Below, piece by piece: positions 22,319-29,220 of a stretch of 29,220 nt of DNA. The position numbers were made by a program, and so were the translations under genes. The notes beneath the pieces are model-generated. The model saw only the letters and a list, made by a program, of their open reading frames with translations. It was not told the origin of the DNA and made no database searches. The stretch's first letter is position 1; the number at the start of each line of letters is the position of its first letter. This DNA comes from Rhodocyclaceae bacterium (GTDB taxonomy: Bacteria; Pseudomonadota; Gammaproteobacteria; Burkholderiales; Rhodocyclaceae): positions 1 through 29,220 of the forward strand of contig PNJM01000001.1 of the NCBI GenBank assembly GCA_013821865.1. Direction: 5' to 3'.

Positions 22319-23035
22319 ATGTTTCTGCGGCTTATCCCATTGATTTTCCTGCCCCTATTGGCTGCTTGCGCCAATACCGGCAGCGGCACCGCCCCGGGTA
22401 AGGCAGGCAGTAGCGGGTTCGACCCCGGTCAGCTGGCCAAGACGGACATCGACCGCGTCGCCGAGGCGCACCAGCGCGAGATTTTCGCCAGCCTGAAGCT
22501 CCTCGCTGAAAAGCTCTACCGGCGCAACCCGCGCGAGTGGCGCAAAAGCGGCCAGGCGAGCGTCGAAGCGGCCGTGGCGCGCATCTTCGAGGGGCGGCAC
22601 GAGTGGAGATTTGCCGAACTCGAAGGCAAGCGCGGCACGGAAGCGATCCAGCTGGCTTTCCGCGAGGACTACGCGGGCGACCGCGTGCTGGCCTTCGTGG
22701 CGGGGCTGGGCGGCATGATCCAGGCGTCGTTCCACGACAAGGCTGAATTTTTCGTGCTTGACGATCTCGATCCGCAGGCGCTGCACAACGCCGCGCGCAA
22801 TGTCGAGATCGCGGTGTGGAAGCTGTCGAACGCGCATGCCGCGGGCGGCGAGCTGTTCCTGATCTCGAACGAGGCGAGCGGCCCGGTGCGCAACCTGTCC
22901 TTCGAGCGGGAGTTCGGCAAGATGATCGGCAATCTCGACCTCCTGTCCAGGATCATCGCCGACAAGACCAGCCGCACGGTGGTCAAGGTCATCCAGAACG
23001 TGGCGACGGCGCTGTTTTTGCCCGTCAAATTTTAG
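22319..23035 (+). CDS. Putative lipoprotein of unknown function
   Basis: A 238-residue protein. MFLRLIPLIFLPLLAACANTGSG has a short hydrophobic signal and lipobox LAAC (Cys17), so it is probably an outer-membrane or periplasmic lipoprotein. The start at 22319 is chosen for this signal; an in-frame TTG at 22268 would spoil it. After a Gly/Ser linker the protein is helical and hydrophilic (DIDRVAEAHQREIFASLKLLAEKLYRRNPREWRKSG), and it contains a Gly-rich hydrophobic segment VLAFVAGLGGMIQASFHDKAEFFVLDDLDPQALHNAARNVEIAVW. Function is not recognised. It lies 67 bp after dedA and 8 bp before purN. Confidence 0.82.
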   Translation: MFLRLIPLIFLPLLAACANTGSGTAPGKAGSSGFDPGQLAKTDIDRVAEAHQREIFASLKLLAEKLYRRNPREWRKSGQASVEAAVARIFEGRHEWRFAELEGKRGTEAIQLAFREDYAGDRVLAFVAGLGGMIQASFHDKAEFFVLDDLDPQALHNAARNVEIAVWKLSNAHAAGGELFLISNEASGPVRNLSFEREFGKMIGNLDLLSRIIADKTSRTVVKVIQNVATALFLPVKF

Positions 23036-23043
23036 TGAAGAAC

Positions 23044-23733
23044 ATGAAGTCGATCGTCATCCTGATCTCCGGCCGCGGCAGCAACATGGAAGCCATGCTC
23101 AAGGCGAAGCTGCCGTGCCGCATCGCCGCCGTTATCAGCAACAGGCCGGACGCAGCGGGGCTGGGAATCGCGCGCAGCCACGGCATCGCCACGGCGGTGG
23201 TGGCCCATGCCGAGCATGCCTCGCGCGAGCTGTTCGACGCTGCCCTCGGCGCGGAGATCGCGCGGCACCAGCCGGACCTCGTCGTGCTGGCCGGCTTCAT
23301 GCGTATCCTCGGCGACGAGTTCGTGCGCCGCTTCCACGGCCGCCTGGTGAACATCCATCCGTCCCTGCTGCCGTCCTTCCCCGGCCTGCACACGCACCGG
23401 CGCGCCATCGAGGCCGGCGTGCGCATCCACGGCTGCACGGTGCATTTCGTCACGCCGACACTGGACAACGGGCCCGTCATCATCCAGGCCGCGGTACCGG
23501 TGTATGCGGACGACACCGAGGACACCCTCGCCGCGCGCGTGCTGGCGCAGGAGCATGTTGCCTATCCGCAGGCGGTGCGCTGGTTGGTCGAGGGAAGGCT
23601 GATGCTGACGGGGGACGGCCGCGTGCTGCTCGACGGCGAGTGCCGCAACGCCGCCGTGCTGCTCGTGCCGCAATCGGACGACAGCCTCCTCCACCAACCT
23701 CTCTCCCCCGCGCGGGAGAGGGGAGCGACTTGA
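23044..23733 (+). CDS. purN: PurN, phosphoribosylglycinamide formyltransferase
   Basis: A 229-residue GAR transformylase of the 10-formyl-tetrahydrofolate type. It has N-terminal ISGRGSNMEAM (phosphate loop), VVLAGFMRIL, the catalytic Asn and His in VNIHPSLLPSF, GLHTHRRAIEAGVRIHGCTVHFV and the catalytic Asp in TPTLDNGPVIIQ. It performs the third step of purine synthesis. The core would end near residue 200; the last 13 or so residues (LHQPLSPARERGAT) are encoded by a hairpin repeat at 23699-23722. The Shine-Dalgarno is weak (AGTGAAGAAC), and the start is 8 bp after the lipoprotein stop. Confidence 0.95.
   Translation: MKSIVILISGRGSNMEAMLKAKLPCRIAAVISNRPDAAGLGIARSHGIATAVVAHAEHASRELFDAALGAEIARHQPDLVVLAGFMRILGDEFVRRFHGRLVNIHPSLLPSFPGLHTHRRAIEAGVRIHGCTVHFVTPTLDNGPVIIQAAVPVYADDTEDTLAARVLAQEHVAYPQAVRWLVEGRLMLTGDGRVLLDGECRNAAVLLVPQSDDSLLHQPLSPARERGAT
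23699..23722. repeat. Hairpin repeat at the 3' end of purN
   Basis: CTCTCCC (23701-23707) and GGGAGAG (23714-23720) form a stem around CCGCGC. This is the familiar form of an interspersed intergenic palindrome in GC-rich betaproteobacteria (recalled). It falls within the last codons of purN and just before the next gene. Confidence 0.7.
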
Positions 23734-23755
23734 GCCGCTGGTGCGGCTTTCGGGG

Positions 23756-24763
23756 ATGGACCGTCGCCTGCTCGCCGCCTTGGCGCTCTCCTTGCTGATC
23801 CATTTCGCCGCGGTAAGCGGTCCCGGCTGGCGCCTGCCGCTGATGAACGACGAACCCGGCATGTCGGTCACCCTGCAGGCGCAAATTGCGCAACCGCGCC
23901 CGCAGGCCGCGGCGCCGCCGCGGCCGGTGCAGCCAAAGGCGCGGAAACCGCGGCTCGCGCCGGTGCGTGATGCCGCACCGGTTGCACCCGCCGCGCCGAT
24001 GCCGGAGCAGCCTGCCGCCGCCGAGCCGGCGCCGGCACCGATTGCCGCGCAGCAACCGGCTGCACCGATTGCTGCCGCGCCTGTCGAGATCACGCTGCCG
24101 CGCCAGGGGCGCATCCGCTTCGTCGTCACACGCGGCGAAGGCGAGCAGGGCATGCAGCTGGGCGAGTCGGTGCATAGCTGGCGCCACGACGGCACGAGCT
24201 ATGCGCTGCAGGCCGTGACCGAGACCACCGGGTTGGTGGCGCTGTTCCGGCCGGTGAAGGTGGTGCTGTCCAGCGAAGGCACCATCGGCGCCGCCGGCCT
24301 GGTGCCGCGCGAGTATCGGGCCGAGCGCAACGGCCAGGCCGCGGAGGCGGCGCGCCTCGACCCGGAGTCGATGCGGGTCGTGCTGTCGGATGCCGGCCGC
24401 GTGCGGCGCGAAGCTGCGATGACAGAAGGCGCGCAGGACCTGCTGAGCCATCTCTACCAGCTCGGACTGATGGGTGCGCCGGCACGCGTGGAAATGATGA
24501 TCGCCACCGGCAAGAACTACAGCCGCTACGTGTTCGAGCTGGTCGACGCAGAAAAGCTGGCCACGCGTTTCGGCGTGTTGCGCGCGCTGCACTATCGCAC
24601 GCTGGCGGGAGAGGGCGAGCAAACGACCGAGTTCTGGCTGACGCCGGAACATCGCAACCTGCCGCTGCGCATCAGGCACATCGACCGCAAGGGCGACATC
24701 TTCGACCAGACGGCGGTCGAGATCGAAATTGACGGAACAGGACTGGCCGAACGTGCCGAATAA
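23756..24763 (+). CDS. DUF3108-type protein, probably membrane-anchored
   Basis: A 335-residue protein. A short N-terminal hydrophobic segment (RRLLAALALSLLIHFAAVSG) is like a TonB-type anchor or signal. A long Pro/Ala-rich spacer (about 45-110, with PAPAPIAAQQPAAPIAAAP) and a globular C-terminal domain from about 115 follow (PRQGRIRFVVTRGEGEQGMQLGESVHSWRHDG...EYRAERNGQAAEAARLDPES...LSHLYQLG), which resembles DUF3108. The domain is probably in the periplasm, bridging from the inner membrane; the biochemical role is unknown. Two starts are possible, GTG 23741 and ATG 23756; the latter gives MDRRLLAAL. It follows purN by 22 bp and ends 10 bp before the methyltransferase gene. Confidence 0.82.
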   Translation: MDRRLLAALALSLLIHFAAVSGPGWRLPLMNDEPGMSVTLQAQIAQPRPQAAAPPRPVQPKARKPRLAPVRDAAPVAPAAPMPEQPAAAEPAPAPIAAQQPAAPIAAAPVEITLPRQGRIRFVVTRGEGEQGMQLGESVHSWRHDGTSYALQAVTETTGLVALFRPVKVVLSSEGTIGAAGLVPREYRAERNGQAAEAARLDPESMRVVLSDAGRVRREAAMTEGAQDLLSHLYQLGLMGAPARVEMMIATGKNYSRYVFELVDAEKLATRFGVLRALHYRTLAGEGEQTTEFWLTPEHRNLPLRIRHIDRKGDIFDQTAVEIEIDGTGLAERAE

Positions 24764-24773
24764 GAAAGAGAAC

Positions 24774-26033
24774 ATGCGTATCACACCTAAACTGATCGAC
24801 GCGACGATCACCGCGCTCAACGAGCTGCTCAAGTTCGGGCAGCCGGCGGACGCCGTGCTGTCGAAATTCTTCCGCGACCATCGCCTGCTGGGGCAGAACG
24901 ACCGCGGCTTCGTGGCCGAGACGGCCTTCGCCATCCTGCGGCGCAAGCGGCTGCTGGAGCACCTGCTCGCGCCCGATGTCACGCCGCGGCGCCTGGTGCT
25001 GGCGGCGCTGGTGCGCCTGTTCGGCAACAGCCAGCGCCAGCTCGCCGATCTGCTCAAGGCGAAGGAGGCGGACTGGATCGCCGCACTCAAGGGCCGCACG
25101 ACGGCGGATCTGACCCTGGCCGAGCAGGCCGATTTCCCCGACTGGCTGGCGGGCCGCCTGCTGGAGCACATGGAACCTTTCGAGATGCTGGAACTGGCGC
25201 AGGGCCTCAACCAGGGCGCGCCGCTCGATCTGCGCGTGAATACGTTCAAGGTCGAGCGCGAGGACGTGCTCAAACAGCTTGCGGAAGAAGGCATCGAGGC
25301 CGAGGCGGGCAAGCTGTCGCCGCTCGCCATCCGCCTCAAGGCCAAGCCGGCGCTGCAGCGCCATCCGCTCTATCTCTCCGGTGCGATCGAGGTGCAGGAC
25401 GAGGGCAGCCAACTGCTCGGCTACCTGCTCGGGCCGAGGCGCGGCGAGATGGTGGTCGATTTCTGCGCCGGCGCCGGCGGCAAGACGCTGCTGCTGGGCG
25501 CGCTGATGCGCTCCACCGGCCGGCTCTACGCCTTCGACGTGTCGGACAAGCGCCTGGCGCGCCTGCGCACGCGCGTGGCGCGCTCGGGGCTGTCGAACGT
25601 GCACCCGGTGGTGATCTCCAACGAGAACGACCTGAGGGTCAAGCGCCTGGCCGGCAAGATCGACCGCGTGCTGGTCGACGCGCCGTGCAGCGGCCTCGGC
25701 ACGCTGCGGCGCAACCCCGACCTCAAGTGGCGCCAGACGCCGGAGGGCGTGGACGAACTCACGCGCAAGCAGCACGACATCCTCAAGGGCGCCTCGCGCC
25801 TGGTGAAGAAGGGCGGCCGGCTGGTGTACGCCACCTGCAGCATCCTGCCCGAGGAGAACGAGAAGGTCGTTGCCGATTTCCTCGCCGCCCATGCGGAATT
25901 CCACAAGGTGTCGGCGCAGGAAATCCTCGCCCAGCAGGGCATCGTGCTGGAGTGCGGCGAGGACTTCCGCCTCTCGCCGCACAAGCACGGCACGGATGGC
26001 TTCTACGCGGCGGTGCTGGAACGGGATTCTTGA
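24774..26033 (+). CDS. RsmB/NOP2-family 5-methylcytosine RNA methyltransferase
   Basis: A 419-residue protein. A helical NusB-like N-terminal region (1 to about 150) precedes a NOL1/NOP2/Sun core with LDLRVNT, motif I FCAGAGGKTL, YAFDVSDKRL, motif IV DAPCSGLG (Cys305) and motif VI YATCSILPEENE (Cys355). Both cysteines are needed in this family: the motif VI Cys attacks the base and the motif IV Cys helps release it. It ends HKHGTDGFYAAVLER, as usual. The target may be 16S rRNA, as for RsmB, but the gene is not next to fmt as true rsmB usually is, so no symbol is given. The start ATG 24774 follows AAGAAAGAG. Confidence 0.9.
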   Translation: MRITPKLIDATITALNELLKFGQPADAVLSKFFRDHRLLGQNDRGFVAETAFAILRRKRLLEHLLAPDVTPRRLVLAALVRLFGNSQRQLADLLKAKEADWIAALKGRTTADLTLAEQADFPDWLAGRLLEHMEPFEMLELAQGLNQGAPLDLRVNTFKVEREDVLKQLAEEGIEAEAGKLSPLAIRLKAKPALQRHPLYLSGAIEVQDEGSQLLGYLLGPRRGEMVVDFCAGAGGKTLLLGALMRSTGRLYAFDVSDKRLARLRTRVARSGLSNVHPVVISNENDLRVKRLAGKIDRVLVDAPCSGLGTLRRNPDLKWRQTPEGVDELTRKQHDILKGASRLVKKGGRLVYATCSILPEENEKVVADFLAAHAEFHKVSAQEILAQQGIVLECGEDFRLSPHKHGTDGFYAAVLERDS

Positions 26034-26113
26034 ACTGCGACAGCAGGGGTCATACCGGCGTCCGAGCGCTTCGGGCTAGCTTTCCACTCCCCAACCCAGA
26101 CAAGAGAAACCCC

Positions 26114-26722
26114 ATGAACTACCCGGCTTTCTTCGACCAGGTGTGCAGCATCACCGTGCGCGACCCGCTCGCCGAATTCCTCGGCGCGGCCGAGGGCGGC
26201 ATCTTCGAATACCGCTACCTCGACGCGGTCAAGGCGGCGGGGCATTCCTGCCCGACCGTGGCGTCCGCCTGGCTCATGACGGCGAAGGCGCTGGATGCAC
26301 TCTACCCCGGCGCCACGCCCGAGCGCGGCGCGATCCGTGCCGAGTTCGGCGAAGATCGCAGCAGCGGCGTCACCGGCGTCATCGCCAACATCGTCAGCCT
26401 CATCACCGGCGCCACGCAGGACACCGGCTTCAAGGGCCTCGGCGGGCGCTTCGACCGGCGCAACCTGCTCTTCTTCAATGCCAAGGTGAGTGCGGAGATT
26501 CGTTTCAGGCGCGTCGATACCGGTGCTGCCGTGGAAGTCGCGGCGAACCTGGGCCGCGTGCCGGGCGACCTGCGCATGCGCGAACTGATGGGGATGTGCA
26601 TCGGCGGCGTGGCCAGCGAGGAGCAGAAGCGCGAATTCGGCCGCCTGTGGCAGGAGCGAGTGCGCGCCCTCCTGCTCGATCACGCCGACGACCCGGAGGT
26701 GATCGTCGTCAGGCCGGTTTGA
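26114..26722 (+). CDS. FmdE-like domain protein of unknown role
   Basis: A 202-residue protein. The segment YLDAVKAAGHSCPTVASAWLMTAKALDALYP resembles the GHxC motif of the FmdE family (formylmethanofuran dehydrogenase subunit E), with His44 and Cys46 as likely metal ligands. The later part (GVTGVIANIVSLITGATQDTGFKGLGGRFDRRNLLFF) is a typical conserved stretch of the bacterial members. No methanogenesis genes are near, and the bacterial function is unknown, possibly metal or molybdopterin related. Its 3' end overlaps the convergent gene by 14 bp. An 80-bp gap after the methyltransferase holds no clear promoter. Confidence 0.75.
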   Translation: MNYPAFFDQVCSITVRDPLAEFLGAAEGGIFEYRYLDAVKAAGHSCPTVASAWLMTAKALDALYPGATPERGAIRAEFGEDRSSGVTGVIANIVSLITGATQDTGFKGLGGRFDRRNLLFFNAKVSAEIRFRRVDTGAAVEVAANLGRVPGDLRMRELMGMCIGGVASEEQKREFGRLWQERVRALLLDHADDPEVIVVRPV

Positions 26723-27107
26723 CGAGTTCCGTGCTTCCGCTTTGCTGCCGCATCAACTGTTCGATCGCCTCATCGATGCGGCCGTTGGGCTGAACCTGGA
26801 GCCAGACCGTGATATCCATGACGACGGGCCGAACCTCGTCGATATTCAATTCGCCGGCCTGCAGAAACGCGATGAGTTCGCCGGCGATCATGTGAATGAA
26901 GCTTCCCTCTTCGGCCAGTATCTGCGCAACCAGCCCTATCGCCAGCAGGTCGGAGCGGTGGCTCTCGCTGAACCAGGACTGCCCGATGGCTTCCAGGGCA
27001 ATCAGCGCGGGAAGCTCCGTTTTGGTCTGATTCTTGATCCCGAGAGGCAGTAGCCGTTTCTTCATGCTGGGCATAACGGCAGAGAAAGGATTTACTTGAG
27101 CCCGCAT
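26709..27107 (-). CDS. Conserved-looking hypothetical protein
   Basis: A 132-residue frame, MRAQVNPFSAVMPSMKKRLLPLGIKNQTKTELPALIALEAIG..., with no membrane helix and no recognised domain. It is mainly helical, with the segment SHRSDLLAIGLVAQILAEEGSFIHMIAGELIAFLQAGELNIDEVRPVVMDITVWLQVQPNGRIDEAIEQLM. Starts at 27107 (AGGCGG nearby), 27074 and 27065 are all possible; the first is used. The open frame further upstream is the DUF488 gene read in another frame. It follows that gene by 23 bp and probably forms an operon with it. Function unknown. Confidence 0.7.
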   Translation of the reverse strand: MRAQVNPFSAVMPSMKKRLLPLGIKNQTKTELPALIALEAIGQSWFSESHRSDLLAIGLVAQILAEEGSFIHMIAGELIAFLQAGELNIDEVRPVVMDITVWLQVQPNGRIDEAIEQLMRQQSGSTELVKPA

Positions 27108-27130
27108 GCCGGGCCGCCTGCACCGGGACG

Positions 27131-27517
27131 CTACGCCAGGTCGGCGTCGCGCTCCAGCAGCAGTTGCCGCAGGACGGAACGGTGGCAGCGGCTTTCGTCG
27201 TCGCAGTAGCAGCCCAGGGACAGACTGGTCTGGTGCGACAGCGCCGCCAGCAGGTCGAGAACCCGGCTGTTCTCCGGCGCGTTCATTTCGGCGCGGAATT
27301 TCCTGTGAAAAGCGGCCCATGACTTTTCGTCATGCGCCGCCTGGGCCTCTTTCACCAGTTCCGGGCTCGGCGAGAGATTCGGCAGCCACACGTCGTAGAA
27401 ATCGCGCTTGGCGAACTCCGACTTCGGTACGCCGCGCGGCGGACGGCGGACGGTTCCCAAGCGAATGCCTTCCCCCGCTTTCCTCGGTGAACCAAGCTGG
27501 ACGATGCGTATGGACAT
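27131..27517 (-). CDS. DUF488-family protein
   Basis: A 128-residue protein. The N-terminus MSIRIVQLGSPRKAGEGIRLGTVRRPPRGVPKSEFAKRDFYDVWLPNLSPS and the C-terminal CYCDDESRCHRSVLRQLLLE (Cys-x-Cys, Cys-His-Arg) fit the DUF488 family, whose small Cys/His motif resembles a phosphatase-like or metal site. No function is established. The start ATG has GGAG at good spacing. The longer upstream frame includes the suf promoter region and is rejected. Confidence 0.82.
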   Translation of the reverse strand: MSIRIVQLGSPRKAGEGIRLGTVRRPPRGVPKSEFAKRDFYDVWLPNLSPSPELVKEAQAAHDEKSWAAFHRKFRAEMNAPENSRVLDLLAALSHQTSLSLGCYCDDESRCHRSVLRQLLLERDADLA

Positions 27518-27703
27518 AGGGGCTCCGCCGATCAGATTGCTAGTTATCACACGGACGACAGCATCCGGACAATTTAATGATACGAACGCCATGTTGCCAG
27601 CGTAATTACATGATGCGCAACGGATTGTTGATTCTGTGCCCACATGGCCACTCCAGCAGCACCGACAGAATTGCCCGCATGCCGTGCCGACGATTGCAAG
27701 GAC

Positions 27704-27737
27704 TTGCATTTTTCTTAAAAAGGTACTAAATTAGTAC
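27704..27737 (+). promoter_or_regulatory. suf operon promoter with palindromic operator over the -10
   Basis: The -35 is TTGCAT (27704-27709), the spacer is 17 bp and the -10-like element is TAAATT (27727-27732). The -10 lies inside a perfect 15-bp palindrome GTACTAA-A-TTAGTAC (27723-27737). An operator over the -10 fits autorepression by the Rrf2-type SufR-like protein encoded just downstream. Confidence 0.75.
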
Positions 27738-27770
27738 TGTATGAAACAGAACGAAGGAATGGAGACGGAA

Positions 27771-27896
27771 ATGGAACCCGAAAACAGCATTCCCTGCTTT
27801 CTTGCCCGCTCGGCGGCCTATCTCGAAGTGCCGGCCGGAGAGGGCATGGACTGCGTTGCGGCCGCAACTCGCACGAGCGAGGACGCGGAAGGCTGA
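27771..27896 (+). CDS. Small leader ORF upstream of the suf regulator
   Basis: A 41-codon frame from ATG 27771, with GGAGACG just upstream. It reads MEPENSIPCFLARSAAYLEVPAG... and ends DAEG, 1 bp before the regulator ATG. An in-frame ATG at 27741 would give 51 residues and lie at about the predicted transcription start, that is, almost leaderless. No homology is recognised; it has two Cys (PCF and DCV). It may be a true small protein, a leader peptide coupling translation into the regulator, or just a chance frame in the leader. Confidence 0.45.
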   Translation: MEPENSIPCFLARSAAYLEVPAGEGMDCVAAATRTSEDAEG

Positions 27897-27897
27897 C

Positions 27898-28361
27898 ATG
27901 CTGCGCATCAGCAAGCTGGCCGACTACGGCACGATGGTGACCGCCTACATGGCGCGGCGGCCGGACCAGTTGTTCAACGCCGGCGAGATCGCGCAGGCGC
28001 TGCATCTCGGCCAGCCGACGGTGAGCAAGATCCTCAAGATGCTCGGCCGCGACACGCTGGTGCTGTCGGTGCGCGGCGCCGCCGGCGGCTACACGCTGGC
28101 CCGCTCGCCGGAACTGATCACCGTGGCCGAGATCATCGACGCCATGGAGGAGCAGCCTTTCGGCCTGACCGAATGCAGCGCCGTGGAAGGCGCGTGCACG
28201 CAGGAAGATACCTGCATCATCCGCGGCAACTGGCGCCGCATCAATGGCGCCGTGCGGCGCGCGCTGGAGGAGGTGTCGCTGGCCGACATGATCCGGCCGC
28301 CTGCGCGGACTTCCGGCCAGGCACCGGCGCGGAGCGTGCAACTGCGCCAGGGGAGGCAGTC

Positions 28362-28365
<4 letters not shown>
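27898..28365 (+). CDS. SUF system Fe-S cluster regulator (Rrf2 family, SufR-like)
   Basis: A 155-residue Rrf2 regulator. [19 protein letters not shown] is the start typical of the proteobacterial SUF-associated subfamily, followed by a winged helix ([36 protein letters not shown]). Three cysteines C93-x6-C100-x5-C106 lie in [16 protein letters not shown] and are presumed Fe-S ligands. It should repress or tune the suf genes by sensing cluster status. It overlaps sufB by 4 bp (ATGA) and lies after the palindromic operator at 27723. Confidence 0.93.

Positions 28366-29220
<855 letters not shown>

Noticed and set aside
23480..25345. A 621-codon minus-strand frame across purN, the DUF3108 gene and the methyltransferase gene
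   Set aside because: It spans three plus-strand genes with clear motifs and shows only composition-driven openness.

Overview
The window looks like a chromosomal segment of a GC-rich, respiring betaproteobacterium, most likely of the Rhodocyclales (Azoarcus/Thauera/Sulfuritalea-like). The reasons are the protein sequences, the mutL-miaA pair, the ccoNOQP-ccoGH-ccoIS set with an Anr/FNR regulator, and the Rrf2-led suf operon. That placement is inference from family resemblance; no search was run. No phage, transposase or CRISPR array is visible. No gene-free gap exceeds 300 bases.

Layout. (1) 1-5927, minus strand: a type IV pilus minor-pilin operon in the order pilE-fimT-pilV-pilW-pilX-pilY1, with pilY1 running off the left edge. 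(2) 6097-6314: tRNA-Thr(CGT) with its promoter, a short interspersed repeat and a terminator, followed by a 3-hydroxyacyl-CoA-dehydrogenase-like SDR gene. (3) 7159-17956: a microaerobic respiration island. It holds ccoI-ccoS, a candidate FNR-activated small RNA, an Fe-S-type Rrf2 regulator, an FNR/Anr protein, a truncated ompW, an FNR-box promoter, ccoNOQP, ccoG, ccoH and a small two-helix membrane protein. (4) 17958-21565, minus strand: mutL-miaA and a coiled-coil membrane protein. (5) 21616-26722, plus strand: dedA, a lipoprotein, purN, a DUF3108 protein, an RsmB-type RNA methyltransferase and an FmdE-like protein. (6) 26709-27517, minus strand: an unknown gene and a DUF488 gene. (7) 27704-29220, plus strand: the start of a suf Fe-S assembly operon (promoter with a palindromic operator, small ORF, Rrf2 regulator, sufB).

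How it fits together. The FNR protein senses low oxygen through an Fe-S cluster. An intact FNR box (12204-12217) sits at the right place to drive ccoNOQP, the high-affinity cbb3 oxidase. CcoG, CcoH, CcoI and CcoS supply copper handling and assembly. A second FNR box (9873-9886), exactly 41.5 bp upstream of a predicted start, would drive a terminator-ended transcript of about 131 nt between ccoS and the Rrf2 gene. This is the best candidate for an undescribed element here: an FnrS/AniS-like oxygen-responsive sRNA. Its single-stranded linker has 10 nt of perfect complementarity to the ribosome-binding region of the small membrane-protein gene at the end of the cco cluster.

A second theme is short interspersed repeats pressing on genes. 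A near-identical inverted pair (6214-6280 and 12293-12358) brackets the ccoI-to-ompW segment and lies in the ccoN leader. Heptamer repeats form the N-terminus of CcoI, hairpin repeats form the N-terminus of MiaA and the C-terminus of PurN, and another repeat separates ccoN from ccoO.
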